The notes beneath the pieces are model-generated. The model was not told where the DNA came from, made no database searches, and saw only the letters and a program-made list of their open reading frames with translations. This document shows, one piece after another, positions 1 through 9,357 of a DNA stretch of 64,000 nucleotides (position 1 is its first letter; every line of letters begins with the position of its first letter). A program made the translations under genes and the position numbers. The stretch is from Caulobacter sp. Root1455 (GTDB lineage Bacteria > Pseudomonadota > Alphaproteobacteria > Caulobacterales > Caulobacteraceae), in NCBI RefSeq assembly GCF_001426905.1, contig NZ_LMFQ01000001.1, forward strand, positions 62,001-126,000. Reading direction: 5' to 3'.

Positions 1-20
1 TGCGAACAGCGGCCCTTTCC

Positions 21-50
21 CCCGACCTAGGTCGGGTCCGAGGACCCGAC
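21..50. other. Overlapping palindromes downstream of the TonB receptor gene
   Basis: Two mutually exclusive hairpins lie just past the receptor stop codon. One is a perfect 16-base palindrome (21-36); the other has an 8-bp stem with a 4-base loop (31-50). Neither is followed by a T-run in the direction of the receptor transcript, so a classical intrinsic terminator is not supported. The site could protect the mRNA 3' end or belong to the neighbouring gene outside the window. Confidence 0.3.
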
Positions 51-66
51 CATCGCTGCGCTTCCT

Positions 67-3000
67 CTAGAAGCGATAGCGCGCTCCGAGCAGGAAGCGA
101 CGGTCCAGTTCCTGGGCGTACCACAGCTCGTTTTCGTCGCGAGCGTAGGTGCGCAGGCTCTCGTTCAGCAGGTTGATGCCTTCCAGCGAGACCGCCAGCT
201 TGGGCGTCACGTCGTAGCTGACGTTGAAGTCCACCTGAGCGAACGGCGCGACGAACACCGGGTTGCGCGAGCCGCCGCGGTTGGTGGCTTGCAGGAACTT
301 GTCGCGCCAGTTGTAGGTCAGCCGCGCCGAGAGCCCGTTCTTGTCGTAGATCAGGGTGGCGTTGGCCGTGTCGCTGAGACCCAGAAGAGCGAACTGGTCC
401 TCGTTGGGGTTGGCGCCGATGTCGAAGCCGATATCGCCCTCCACCATGGTGTAGGCGCCGGAAACACCGAAGCCGCTGTCGCCGAAGAAGTGTTGAGCGG
501 CGATTTCGAAGCCATGGATCTTGCCGGTCTTGTTGTTGATCGGCTGCGAGACCTGGAAGTTGAACAGCGGATCGCCGGCGACAGGCGAGACGTCGGTGGT
601 CGACAGGATCTGGTCGACGAAAGCCTGGTTGAGGTCGCCGTTCGGCAGGCGATTGGCCTGGAACTGCGCCGTGGCGGCCGCCACCGAACCGGTGGTCTGG
701 ATCAGCGACGTCAGGGTGAACAGGTTGACGTCGGTCTGGTCCGCCCCGATCGCCGTCAGCTGGGCCTTGGCCGCGCCCGACCGCGTTCCGGCGGCGCCGG
801 AGCTGGCGTCACGCAGACCGAACAGGTTCCGCGTCACGGTGCCCGTTCCGACGAAGTTGTTCACGCGCTTCTCGAAGAACCCGATCGAAACATAGCTGCT
901 GGGCTTGTAGTACCACTCCAGAGACGTGTCGAAGTTGTCCGAGATCAGCGGCTCCAGATCGGGGTTGCCGCTGGTGCCCAGGGGGATCGCGCCGTTGGCG
1001 ACCGGCCGGTTGGGCGCCCCGGCCGTAACAGCGGCGAACAGGTTGCCGTAGTCGGGCCGGGCGATCGTGCGGCTGAACGAGAAGCGACCGATCAGGTTCT
1101 CGCGCAGTTCCATCTGGAAGTCCAAGGCGGGCAGCAGGTTGTTGTACTTGCCGCTGCCTTCGATGGGCTCGTAGGTGGTGCCGGTGTCGACCCGGAAGTC
1201 GTTGTCGGCGGTCCAGACGATGGCCTGCGGCGTGCGGATCTTCGAGACCGAGGTGGTCTTGGTCTGCTCGTAGCGCGCGCCGGCCACCATGCTGGCGTTG
1301 TGGCCCGCGATTTCGCCCTTCCAGGTCAGTTGGAAGTAGCCGGCCAGGATGTCCTCGTCGACGCGGTTGTTGTTCTGGCTGGTCACCGCCACGGGGTTGC
1401 CGGCCGCGACATAGTGGGGCGACAGGGCGTTATAGAGATCGATCGCGTCGGCCCGGAAGGAGATCAGGCCCGTGCCGCTCTGCTTCAGATCGAAGTCGTC
1501 GAACCGGCAGGATTGGCAGAACTGGTGGACCAGGTTGCCGGCGTACTGCTTCACATCGCCCGGGTTCGAGATGCCCCAGCTGCCCAGGTCTTGCTGGGTG
1601 TTGATGGTCGACTGGACCATCTTGGTGGTGCGGTAGTCGACGCCGAAGTCGAACTTGCTGCCGTTATCGTCGAGATCGTAGCTGCCGTCGAAGCGGATTT
1701 CCTTGATTTCCTGCTCCTGGCGCTGGGCCGAGGTGCGGGCCACCTGGCTGCCCAGGTCGCCGATGTCGAGCACGCCGTTGCCGTTGCCGCGGGGCGCGGC
1801 GTCGTTGATCGTCACGGCCTGGATCGGAACCTTGCCGCTGTAGTCCACCGAGTGCGACGAGATGATCGGCGCGCCGATGCTGACCGAGGTCGAGCTGGTG
1901 CCGTTCGGCGCGTCGGGGTTGCTCTCGGCCTTCGAAATGTGGCCGTCCACCGCGAGGTGGAAGCGGTCGCTGACGTCCCAGGCGCCGTTCAGGCCGAACG
2001 ACGACAGCTTGTCCTCGTTGGCGCGATACTGCTGCTCGAAGCCCGTGTCCTTCACGCCGCTCAGGGTTTCCTGCAGGAAGACGGCGGTGGCGACCGTGGG
2101 GTTGTCGTCGAAGGTCACCTTGTCGAACGGACGGTTGAACCAGTTGGTCTGGTCGTTGCGCCGCTCATAGGACTTGTTGTCGACGTAGAGCGCATCGGCC
2201 GTGATGGTGACGTTTTCCATCGGACGCCATTGCAGGCTCGCCTGGCCGTTCAGGCGTTCGCGCTGGCCTTGCGAGAAGTGGTAGCGGCTGTCGTTGGGGA
2301 TCGCGACCAGCATGTTGCCGTTGGACGGCGCGTTGGTGATCTGGGTCGCGCCGCCGTTGCGGACGAAGCCGTTGGCCGGATTGATGAAGTCGGAATAGGT
2401 GCGGATGTTCCAGTCGTTCGAGGTGGCGCTGCGGCTGGTGAAGTTGCGCTTCTGGTAGCTGCCGAACAGCGTGACGCCGAAGGTTTCTTCCGCGTCGGTC
2501 CAGTTCAGCAGGCCCGAGATTTCCGGCGTGACCTTGGACTCGTCCTCGAGACGCTCGTCCATGCTGGTGTCGTAGACCGCCTTGACGCCGATGCTGCCGC
2601 TCAGGCCGCTCTCGCGGGCCTCGAACGGACGGCGGGTCTTGATGTTGATCGTGGCGCCGATGCCGCCCGACGGGATGCCGGCCCGACCGGTCTTGTAGAC
2701 CTCCATGGTCGAGACGCCTTCGGACGCCAGGTTCGAGAAGTCGAACGAGCGGCTGGTGCCGGCCGCGAAGTCCACCGATTGGTCGCCGCCGACGGTGGCG
2801 ACGTCGGCCGACGGCATGGTGCGGCCGTTCAGGGTCACCAGGTTGAAGCCGCCGCCGAAGCCGCGGACCGTGACCTGCGAGCCTTCGCCGTTGGTGCGGT
2901 CGATCGACACGCCGGTGATGCGCTGCAGGGATTCCGCCAGGTTGGTGTCGGGGAACTTGCCGATGTCTTCGGCCGAGATCGCGTCGACGACGCCGCTGTT

Positions 3001-3174
3001 GGAGCGCTTGATCTCGATCGCGCGCTCGAGCGAGGCGCGGATCCCGGTGACGACGATCTCATCGACCGTGCTGGTGTCGTTGTTGGTCTGAGCCTGGACT
3101 TGGCCGGCGGCGAAGATCGCCACGGACAGCGCCAGCAAAGACGCAGAGGTGTTCAGACGACGGTGTCGCTTCAT
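67..3174 (-). CDS. TonB-dependent receptor (probable glycan/oligosaccharide uptake)
   Basis: Outer-membrane gated channel of 1035 residues for TonB-driven import of large substrates. Residues 1-29 form a signal peptide ending in VQAQ. A TonB box (EIVVTG) follows at 39-44 and the plug domain at about 58-180, with the typical stretch DAISAEDIGKFPDTNLAESL and an RGF/LNGR motif. The rest is barrel, ending in the aromatic residue expected of an outer-membrane protein (ARYRF). The length and KFPD-type plug match the large Caulobacter/Xanthomonas receptors that often serve carbohydrate loci. It is divergent from a GH9 glycosidase, so plant-polysaccharide fragments are the likely ligand; the exact substrate cannot be read from sequence. 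A promoter and an overlapping operator lie about 110 bases upstream. Confidence 0.93.
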   Translation of the reverse strand: MKRHRRLNTSASLLALSVAIFAAGQVQAQTNNDTSTVDEIVVTGIRASLERAIEIKRSNSGVVDAISAEDIGKFPDTNLAESLQRITGVSIDRTNGEGSQVTVRGFGGGFNLVTLNGRTMPSADVATVGGDQSVDFAAGTSRSFDFSNLASEGVSTMEVYKTGRAGIPSGGIGATINIKTRRPFEARESGLSGSIGVKAVYDTSMDERLEDESKVTPEISGLLNWTDAEETFGVTLFGSYQKRNFTSRSATSNDWNIRTYSDFINPANGFVRNGGATQITNAPSNGNMLVAIPNDSRYHFSQGQRERLNGQASLQWRPMENVTITADALYVDNKSYERRNDQTNWFNRPFDKVTFDDNPTVATAVFLQETLSGVKDTGFEQQYRANEDKLSSFGLNGAWDVSDRFHLAVDGHISKAESNPDAPNGTSSTSVSIGAPIISSHSVDYSGKVPIQAVTINDAAPRGNGNGVLDIGDLGSQVARTSAQRQEQEIKEIRFDGSYDLDDNGSKFDFGVDYRTTKMVQSTINTQQDLGSWGISNPGDVKQYAGNLVHQFCQSCRFDDFDLKQSGTGLISFRADAIDLYNALSPHYVAAGNPVAVTSQNNNRVDEDILAGYFQLTWKGEIAGHNASMVAGARYEQTKTTSVSKIRTPQAIVWTADNDFRVDTGTTYEPIEGSGKYNNLLPALDFQMELRENLIGRFSFSRTIARPDYGNLFAAVTAGAPNRPVANGAIPLGTSGNPDLEPLISDNFDTSLEWYYKPSSYVSIGFFEKRVNNFVGTGTVTRNLFGLRDASSGAAGTRSGAAKAQLTAIGADQTDVNLFTLTSLIQTTGSVAAATAQFQANRLPNGDLNQAFVDQILSTTDVSPVAGDPLFNFQVSQPINNKTGKIHGFEIAAQHFFGDSGFGVSGAYTMVEGDIGFDIGANPNEDQFALLGLSDTANATLIYDKNGLSARLTYNWRDKFLQATNRGGSRNPVFVAPFAQVDFNVSYDVTPKLAVSLEGINLLNESLRTYARDENELWYAQELDRRFLLGARYRF

Positions 3175-3287
3175 AGCCGTTTCCCCGCAAGTGGCCCCGA
3201 AAGGGCTTGGTTCTTTTTTGTTTCAGCGCCGATAGGTTCGCCGGCCGTTTTTGCATTTTTGCTAAAAACAACCGGACGTCGACAGCT

Positions 3288-3314
3288 ACGTTAGCGGTAA
3301 CATCAGTCCGTCAA
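3288..3314 (-). promoter_or_regulatory. Housekeeping-type promoter of the TonB receptor gene
   Basis: Reading the minus strand, TTGACGG (complement of 3308-3314) is followed after 12 bases by GCTAACGT (complement of 3288-3295). This fits the published Caulobacter consensus TTGACGS-N10-14-GCTANAWC in spacing and in most positions. It predicts a leader of roughly 105 bases. The -10 element is covered by an operator-like palindrome, which suggests repression by blocking polymerase. Confidence 0.6.
3289..3302. promoter_or_regulatory. LacI-type operator-like site 1 (TonB receptor)
   Basis: CGTTAGCGGTAACA is a near-perfect palindrome around a central CG and fits TGNTANCGNTANCA with one mismatch. 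It overlaps the predicted -10 element of the receptor gene. Closely related 14-mers occur at 3606-3619 and 9358-9371. Palindromes with a central CG are typical of LacI/GalR repressors. No LacI-family gene lies in this window, so the regulator would act in trans. Confidence 0.55.
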
Positions 3315-3586
3315 ATCGGTCAAGCGGCCGAAAACTGATTTTGACAGCGCTGTTTTGTGTTCAATTCTCATACAAATGGAGCAAACCCGAGGCAGATAAG
3401 GCGAATGCCGTTTTTTTGACGCAAACGCCTTTTTCGCAAGGCCTGCCTATTGTTGCAGTCCGGACACAGCAGCCCGCCCGACAAGCCCCGTTCCAGCCTT
3501 GATTCACGCTCCACCCTGGCGGGCGGTCGGCCCCGTCTTTGGGCGGGACCGCCGTCGCCCGGCGAGGCGGGACGAGAGAAACCCCG

Positions 3587-3620
3587 TTGACGCAACCCGG
3601 AAGAATGTTACCGCTATCTT
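3587..3620 (+). promoter_or_regulatory. Candidate promoter and operator site 2 ahead of the GH9 leader
   Basis: TTGACGC (3587-3593) is followed by GCTATCTT (3613-3620) with a 19-base spacer, longer than the Caulobacter optimum, so the promoter is tentative. The 14-mer TGTTACCGCTATCT (3606-3619) shares its first eleven bases with the reverse complement of operator site 1. Finding the same word next to both divergent promoters supports shared control of the receptor and the downstream transcript. Confidence 0.45.
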
Positions 3621-3675
3621 GGCTTTGAGAGCCGGCGCTCTTAATTCGCTTGCTCAATCCGCCCGTGGATCCCTC

Positions 3676-3714
3676 AACGGGGCCGGCATCCTGAATGGCG
3701 GCCCCGTTTTTTTT
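3676..3714 (+). terminator. Strong intrinsic terminator inside the GH9 5' leader
   Basis: A 9-bp stem (AACGGGGCC at 3676-3684 with GGCCCCGTT at 3700-3708) runs directly into eight T residues ending at 3714. It lies 129 bases before the GH9 start codon and about 90 bases after the candidate promoter. It either attenuates GH9 transcription or ends a separate small RNA of about 95 nt. A smaller hairpin (3628-3641, 5-bp stem) precedes it. Confidence 0.75.
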
Positions 3715-3843
3715 CGCATGGGTCGTGGAAGTATCCGCGGCGCGAAATATGGGACCGGTACCAGAAGTTCATTGACGCTCGACCGCGGGACGGGAAAGCT
3801 GCCCTTCGAGCCTGGAGAGACATCCGGGACGGGAGGAGCATTC

Positions 3844-6411
3844 ATGAAAGTTCTGTCGCGGTCGCTGAGGCGACCATTGGGGGCTGTCGCGCTGGCCGCG
3901 GTCCTGATGGCCGGCGTCGCGCCCGCCGCCCTGGCCCAGACGGCTTCCCAGAAGACGGCTTCCCCGCCGGCTCCGGCCGCTCTCAAGCTCAACGCCAAAG
4001 GCTATTTCGAGACCCGCGGCCTGAACGTCCTGGTCTTCAGCAACGGCTCGGAAGACCTGTTCAACGACGCCAAGATGAGCGGGGTCGAACTGATCCAGCA
4101 TGGGGTGCGCACCGTCACCAACGGCGACGTGCGGCTGAGCCCCACGCCCGGCCAGTGGGACCCGATGGCCAAGCTGATCGAGCGCAAGGTCGATCCGGCC
4201 ACCGGCGTGATCACCGCCACCCTGGAGTTCACCGACTACGCCTTCCGCTACCAGATCCAGGTCAAGCCGGACGGCGCCGCCTTCACGCTGACGGTCATTC
4301 TCGACAAGCCCCTGCCCGCCGCCCTGGAGGGCAAGGCCGGCTTCAATCTCGAGGTCCTGCCCTCGGCCTATTTCCGCAAGACCTTCCTGGCCGACGGCAG
4401 GCCGGGCGGCTTCCCGCTCTATCCCAGCGGCCCGATGGCGGCGGCGACCGGTCCCGCCAATGACCTTGGGGGCCGAGCCGAGCCCCTGCCCCTGGTCACG
4501 GCCGGCCGCTTCGTGCTGGCCCCGGAAGACCCGGCGCGGCGAATCACGATCACCAGCGCGATCGGCGGGCCGGTCTCGCTGTATGACGGCCGCAACCAGG
4601 CCCAGAACGGCTGGTACGTGCTGCGCGCGCCCATTCCCGCCGGCAAGACCGGCCGGGTGGTCGAGTGGACCGTCTCGGCCAACGCCCTGCCCAACTGGGT
4701 CCGTCCGCCTTCCATCGCTCACTCGCAGCTTGGTTACACGCCCAGCCAGAAGAAGGTGGCGATCGTCGAGCGAGACCCGGCCGATCCGCCCAAGGCCCAG
4801 GCGCGGCTGCTGAAGGTGGACGAGACCGGCGCCTTCGCCCCGGTGCTGGCCGCCCCGCTCGGGACCTGGACGCCCTGGCTGCGCTACGCCTACGCCCCGT
4901 TCGATTTTTCATCCGTGAAGACGCCGGGGCTCTATGTGGTCGAATACGCCGGCCGGCGCACCGCGCCGTTCCGCATCGATCCGGCGCTCTATGACGACGC
5001 CTGGCATCCGACCCTGGACGTCTATTTCCCGGTCGCCATGGACCACATGTTCGTCAACGAGGCCTATCGGGTCTGGCACGGCGACAGCCACCGCGACGAC
5101 GCCCTGCAGGCGCCGCTGAACCACGAGCACATCGACCTCTACCGTCAGGGCTCGACCACCGACACGCCGTTCAAGCCGATGGAGCACATCCCCGGCCTGA
5201 ACGTCGGCGGCTGGTTCGACGCGGGCGACTTCGACATCCGCACCCAGACCCACTACGCGGTCGTGCGCAGCCTGGTCGACACCTGGGAGCAGTTCCACCT
5301 GACCCGCGACGAGACCTCGGTCGACCAGAAGCGGCGGCACGTCGAGATCCACGTTCCCGACGGGACGCCCGACCTGCTGCAGCAGATCGAGCACGGGACC
5401 CTGCAGCTGCTGGCCCAACACAAGGCCGTCGGCCACGCGATCAACGGCATCGTCGAGCCGGACGTCGGCCAGTACACCCACCTGGGCGACGCAGTGACCA
5501 AGACCGACGGCCTGGTCTATGACGCCAGCCTCGGCCCCGACGAGGCCAAGGACGGCCGCAGCGGGGTCAAGGACGACCGCTGGGCCTTCACCAGCAAGTC
5601 CACGCCCCTGAACTACGGTTCGATCGCCGCCCTGGCGGCGGCCAGCCGGGCTCTGCGCGGCTATCGCGACGCCCTGGCCGACGACAGCCTGGCGACGGCC
5701 CAGCGGGTCTGGGACGAGGAGCATTCCCACGCTCCCGACCTCTTCCACCACGGCAACACCACCGGCGGCGACATCGTCGACGAGGAGTTCAGCGCCGCCG
5801 TCGAGCTGCTGATCGCCACGAAGGACCCGAAGTACGCCGCGCGGATCGACGCGCTCTGGCCCCAGGTCGAGGCGCGCTTCATCCAGAACGCCGACCTGGC
5901 CGCCCGGGCGGTGCCGTTCATGCCGCCGGCCTTCAGGACGCGGATGGAGCCCGCGGTCCGGGCCTACAAGGCGGCCAGCGACAAGATCGCCGCCGAGACC
6001 CCGTTCGGGGTGCCAATCGCCATGGGCGGCTGGGCCGGCAGCGGCGGCGTCGCCGAGTTCGGCCTGACCCACTGGGCCCTGCACAAGGCCTTCCCGGAGA
6101 TCATCGACGGCGAGGCGGTCTTCCGTTCCCTGAACTATCTGTACGGAACCCATCCGGGCTCGGACATCTCGTTGGTCTCGGCGGTCGGCACGGTGTCCAA
6201 GGAGGTGGCCTACGGCAACAACCGCGCCGACTTCAGCTTCATCGCCGGCGGCGTCGTGCCCGGCGAACTGATCGTCAAGCCGGACTTCCCCGAGAACAAG
6301 GAGGACTGGCCGTTCTTCTGGGGCGAGAACGAGTACGTGATCAATGTGGGGGCGGCGTACATCCAGCTGGTCAACGCGGCGGCGGCGCTGAGCAAGGAGA
6401 AGGGGCGGTAG
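3844..6411 (+). CDS. Secreted glycoside hydrolase family 9 enzyme (endoglucanase-like)
   Basis: Predicted to hydrolyse beta-1,4-glucan or a related plant glycan. The 855-residue protein has a signal peptide (1-32, ending ALAQ), a beta-rich N-terminal region of about 250 residues that I do not recognise, an Ig-like cellulase domain starting near residue 288 (SQLGYTPSQKK), and a GH9 catalytic domain. Catalytic features are visible: GGWFDAGDFD at 455-464, with D459 and D462 as the base pair of the family, and ENEY near 828-831, where E830 is the probable acid. The start at 3844 is preceded by GGGAGGAGC; the longer upstream frame lacks a ribosome-binding site and crosses the leader terminator. 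Divergent from the TonB receptor, suggesting hydrolysis coupled to uptake. Confidence 0.88.
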   Translation: MKVLSRSLRRPLGAVALAAVLMAGVAPAALAQTASQKTASPPAPAALKLNAKGYFETRGLNVLVFSNGSEDLFNDAKMSGVELIQHGVRTVTNGDVRLSPTPGQWDPMAKLIERKVDPATGVITATLEFTDYAFRYQIQVKPDGAAFTLTVILDKPLPAALEGKAGFNLEVLPSAYFRKTFLADGRPGGFPLYPSGPMAAATGPANDLGGRAEPLPLVTAGRFVLAPEDPARRITITSAIGGPVSLYDGRNQAQNGWYVLRAPIPAGKTGRVVEWTVSANALPNWVRPPSIAHSQLGYTPSQKKVAIVERDPADPPKAQARLLKVDETGAFAPVLAAPLGTWTPWLRYAYAPFDFSSVKTPGLYVVEYAGRRTAPFRIDPALYDDAWHPTLDVYFPVAMDHMFVNEAYRVWHGDSHRDDALQAPLNHEHIDLYRQGSTTDTPFKPMEHIPGLNVGGWFDAGDFDIRTQTHYAVVRSLVDTWEQFHLTRDETSVDQKRRHVEIHVPDGTPDLLQQIEHGTLQLLAQHKAVGHAINGIVEPDVGQYTHLGDAVTKTDGLVYDASLGPDEAKDGRSGVKDDRWAFTSKSTPLNYGSIAALAAASRALRGYRDALADDSLATAQRVWDEEHSHAPDLFHHGNTTGGDIVDEEFSAAVELLIATKDPKYAARIDALWPQVEARFIQNADLAARAVPFMPPAFRTRMEPAVRAYKAASDKIAAETPFGVPIAMGGWAGSGGVAEFGLTHWALHKAFPEIIDGEAVFRSLNYLYGTHPGSDISLVSAVGTVSKEVAYGNNRADFSFIAGGVVPGELIVKPDFPENKEDWPFFWGENEYVINVGAAYIQLVNAAAALSKEKGR

Positions 6412-6440
6412 GGGCTCGTTCGCTTCCACGCTCGCAACAA

Positions 6441-6550
6441 CGCCTGTCATCCCGGGCGTAGCGAAGCGAAGACCCGGGACCGACGCCTGAGCTCAGCGCC
6501 CCATGGCGGTCCCGGATCTTCGCGCTACGCGCTCGTCCGGGACGACAGCG
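6441..6550. repeat. REP-like inverted repeat between convergent genes (copy 1)
   Basis: The left arm (about 6441-6481) and right arm (about 6508-6550) are imperfect inverted copies built around GTCATCCCGG / CCGGGACGAC and a GCGTAGCG / CGCTACGC block. The element fills the gap between the converging GH9 and esterase genes. A related word, TCATCCCGGA, recurs at 27924-27933. It may act as a bidirectional terminator or a dispersed REP element. Confidence 0.6.
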
Positions 6551-6563
6551 TTTTGATACGCCC

Positions 6564-8246
6564 TCACCCCGCCGTCGGCGGATCCAGCTGCGCCCACAGC
6601 TTCCGCTCGGCCCCGAACCGGTCCGGAACGACCTTGCAGGCCACGTCCAGCACCATGGTCTCACGCGTCTTCAGGTCATAGGCGGGCCACGCCGGCTGGC
6701 CCGGCGCGCTCGGCCGTCCGGTCCGCGCGAAATTGGCCCACATGGCGCTGATGTTGCGCGCCGCCTCGAAGCGGTCGGCGCGGTCGCCGGCTAGGGTCTT
6801 GGGCGAGGCGACGGTGTTGAACACCAGCGGGATGTCGCTGGCGTGCATGGCCCCCAGCTCGATGTCGGTGCCGTCCATCTTGCGGTTCGAGCGGTAGGCG
6901 ATGTTGTAGACATAGACCGGCGCCGCCCCCTGCGCGGCCTTGCGCTCGGCGGTGACCACCGAGCCCGCGCCCATCGAATAGTAGCTGAGGGCCGCCAGAT
7001 AGAGGTCGCTGGGGGTCGCGCCGGGGCGATCGGACCGCAGGGTGTCGATCGCCGTCTGAGTCTTGTCGCCCAGCCGGACCGACAACCGCGCCTTCAGCCC
7101 CGCCTCGTCCAGCCTGAAGGCCTCGACGTCCTTGTTCTGCCAGGCGAAGAACGCCGCCTCGTGGTCCAGCCAGCCGATCATCAGCGGCTTGTCGGCGGCG
7201 CTGGCCGGGGCGGCCGGGTCGAACGGGTGACGCGGCAGCAAATCGCCGTCGACGATCGGGCCGTACGTGCCGGGCGTCAGCGACTGGATGCCCCGCCAGC
7301 CGCCGCCGTCGCTCTTCACCTTGGCGTTCAACGCCTTCTGCGCGGCCAGGATCTGCGGGGCGGGAACGTCCAGCACCTTGCGCCAGTCGGCCGGTGCGAT
7401 CCCCAGCTGCTCCAGGAACATCCGCGTCGTCTGGGCGGCGACGTCCGGGGTCGTCACCCGCACCACCGGACCGCTCTGGATGATGGCCTTGGAGAACAGC
7501 GGCGCGACCGACGGCATGGCGTAGAGGCACGAGGTCTTGGCCCCGCCGCCGGACTCGCCGAAGATCGTCACGTTCCCCGGATCGCCGCCGAACGCGGCGA
7601 TGTTGCGCTGGACCCACTTCAGGGCCAGCACGATGTCCGACAGGCCCTGGTTGCCCGAGCCGGCGTATTCGGCCCCGCCCAGTTCGCCCAGATAGAGATA
7701 GCCCAGCACGCCCAGGCGATGGTTGGTCGCCACCACCACCACGTCGTGCTCGCGGGCCAGGGTCGAGCCGTCCTGGGCCGTGCTGCCGCCCGAGCCGGTC
7801 GTGTAGCCGCCGCCGTGACTATAGAACATCACCGGCTTGCCCCCAGAACGCCCTGGGCCGCCCCCGGCCGGAGTCCAGAGGTTCAGCACCAGGCAGTCCT
7901 CGCCCGGGGGCGGCTCGTTCAGGCCGTAGACGGTGCTCGGATCCTGCAGCGACGACGTGCCCAGCTTGGTGGCGTCGAACACGCCCGTCCAGGGCGCGGC
8001 CGGCCTGGCCGGCTTGAAGCGGGCCGCGCCCGAGACGCTGGCCCCGTACGGCACGCCCTTATAGGCGTCGACGCCGCCCGTCCGCACGCCGCGCAGCCGA
8101 CCCTCGGCGACCTGGATCTCCACGGCCTCGGAGGGGGCGTCGGCCGCGCAGGCCGCCATCGGGATCGCCAGGGTCCCGGCGATCGCCGCGCCGCCGGCCA
8201 GCAAGCGGCGGCGATCCATGCCGGTGTCGCGGATGAGGGGCGTCAT
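6564..8246 (-). CDS. Tat-exported type B carboxylesterase
   Basis: Serine esterase of the alpha/beta-hydrolase fold, 560 residues from the chosen start. The N-terminus carries a twin-arginine signal (DRRRLLAGGA at 11-20) followed by a hydrophobic stretch and an AACAA cleavage or lipobox-like region. The nucleophile elbow GESGGG places the catalytic serine at 232. SHGGGYTTGSG (143-153) is the oxyanion hole, and PGEDCLVLNLWTP is a type B signature. The start at 8246 has AGGAG six bases upstream; the ATG at 8264 has no such site. It lies 123 bases after the deacetylase on the same strand. Removing acetyl or feruloyl groups from plant polysaccharide is a reasonable role, but this is inference. 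Confidence 0.85.
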   Translation of the reverse strand: MTPLIRDTGMDRRRLLAGGAAIAGTLAIPMAACAADAPSEAVEIQVAEGRLRGVRTGGVDAYKGVPYGASVSGAARFKPARPAAPWTGVFDATKLGTSSLQDPSTVYGLNEPPPGEDCLVLNLWTPAGGGPGRSGGKPVMFYSHGGGYTTGSGGSTAQDGSTLAREHDVVVVATNHRLGVLGYLYLGELGGAEYAGSGNQGLSDIVLALKWVQRNIAAFGGDPGNVTIFGESGGGAKTSCLYAMPSVAPLFSKAIIQSGPVVRVTTPDVAAQTTRMFLEQLGIAPADWRKVLDVPAPQILAAQKALNAKVKSDGGGWRGIQSLTPGTYGPIVDGDLLPRHPFDPAAPASAADKPLMIGWLDHEAAFFAWQNKDVEAFRLDEAGLKARLSVRLGDKTQTAIDTLRSDRPGATPSDLYLAALSYYSMGAGSVVTAERKAAQGAAPVYVYNIAYRSNRKMDGTDIELGAMHASDIPLVFNTVASPKTLAGDRADRFEAARNISAMWANFARTGRPSAPGQPAWPAYDLKTRETMVLDVACKVVPDRFGAERKLWAQLDPPTAG

Positions 8247-8369
8247 GAGCAACTCCTGTTTCAATCGACCGTCTTCCGGCGAAGGTCGCGGCCATCCTGG
8301 GCGACTCCGGGCTCCACCTGGATCCCGACCTTGGTCGGAGAAGCCGGGACGGAAACCGACGGAGCGCCC

Positions 8370-9329
8370 CTATCGGCACATCTTGTCGAGATCGGCGAAC
8401 GGCAGGTCCAACTTGGGAACCGCCAGTCCCTTGGCCTTCATGGCCTCTTCCAGGGTGGTGGGCGCGCTGGTCGCCTGGGTCTTGAAGTCGGGGGCGTAGA
8501 ACTTGTCGCGCTCGGCCTCCTCCAGGCTGACGAAGGTGACGCCGTTGTCCCGGTACAGTTTCAGCAGGCGGGGCGCCATCCGCGCGTCGAAGGCCCCGGC
8601 GTGCATCAGCAGCACATAGGGAATGTCGCGGCCGTAGAGGGCGGCCGACAGGCCGCGCGAATAGTCCAGGCTGTCCTTGGCGGCCTTAAGATAGCTGGCC
8701 TCCAGCACCGCCACCGCCGCCGCGTCGCCCTTGGTCATGCAGCGGGCGTAGGGCTCGTTCCAGGCATAGTCGCCGAAGCTCATGGTGACGCTGGCGATGC
8801 GGTAGCCACGGGCCTTGAGCGCCTCGCGGGCGGCGACGCGCTTGTCCGGCGTCTCTCCCTCGCTGAGGAACGGATAGCGCAGCCAGCGCCAGTCCTGGCC
8901 GGCCATGTGCTTTTCCAGCAGCGGCTCGTCGCGGACGAGATCGGCCTCCCAGTCGGCCAGGCTGTTGGTGTTGAGGTTCATATGCGACCAGGTGTGGTTG
9001 GCCAGCGGATGGCCCGCCGCGCGCCACAGCGACAGCACGCCCACCGAATCCGGCTCGCGCTCCTCGCCCACGCCGTTGATGAAGCCATAGACCGGCCCCG
9101 TCCCCGCGTCGTGGAAAGCGGCCAGCAGCCGGCCCGCGACGTCGATGCGGCTGACGCCCGGCGGCAGGGCGCTGTGGGTGGGCAGGTCGTCGAAGGTCAG
9201 GGCCATCTTCACCGGCGTGGCGGCGTGGCCGGCGCCCGCCGCGGCGGCGAAGACCAGCGGCGCGATCCGGCGCGCCCAAAGCCCCGCCCGCGCGCGTCGC
9301 GCGGCGCCCTTGCGACCCTCGATGTCCAT
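8370..9329 (-). CDS. Secreted polysaccharide deacetylase (NodB/CE4 family)
   Basis: Metal-dependent deacetylase of 319 residues. A long positively charged N-terminus and a hydrophobic stretch (about 23-37, ending GAGHAA) suggest export. NodB-homology motifs are clear: TFDD at 45-48 supplies the catalytic and metal-binding aspartates, and NHTWSHMN at 111-118 supplies the HxxxH metal ligands (H112, H116). The start is preceded by GGGAGGACG. An operator-like 14-mer lies 29 bases upstream, matching the pair between the TonB receptor and GH9. With the adjacent esterase it may strip acetyl groups from a polysaccharide before or during breakdown by the GH9 enzyme; substrate unknown. Confidence 0.87.
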   Translation of the reverse strand: MDIEGRKGAARRARAGLWARRIAPLVFAAAAGAGHAATPVKMALTFDDLPTHSALPPGVSRIDVAGRLLAAFHDAGTGPVYGFINGVGEEREPDSVGVLSLWRAAGHPLANHTWSHMNLNTNSLADWEADLVRDEPLLEKHMAGQDWRWLRYPFLSEGETPDKRVAAREALKARGYRIASVTMSFGDYAWNEPYARCMTKGDAAAVAVLEASYLKAAKDSLDYSRGLSAALYGRDIPYVLLMHAGAFDARMAPRLLKLYRDNGVTFVSLEEAERDKFYAPDFKTQATSAPTTLEEAMKAKGLAVPKLDLPFADLDKMCR

Positions 9330-9357
9330 GCGTCCTCCCGTTTCATTCCTTGGCGAA

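Noticed and set aside
289..3294. Open frame of 1001 codons on the plus strand opposite the TonB receptor
   Set aside because: It is a mirror of the receptor codon bias: composition dominated by R, V, G, A and D, no domain, no ribosome-binding site. The minus-strand receptor is complete with signal peptide and motifs.
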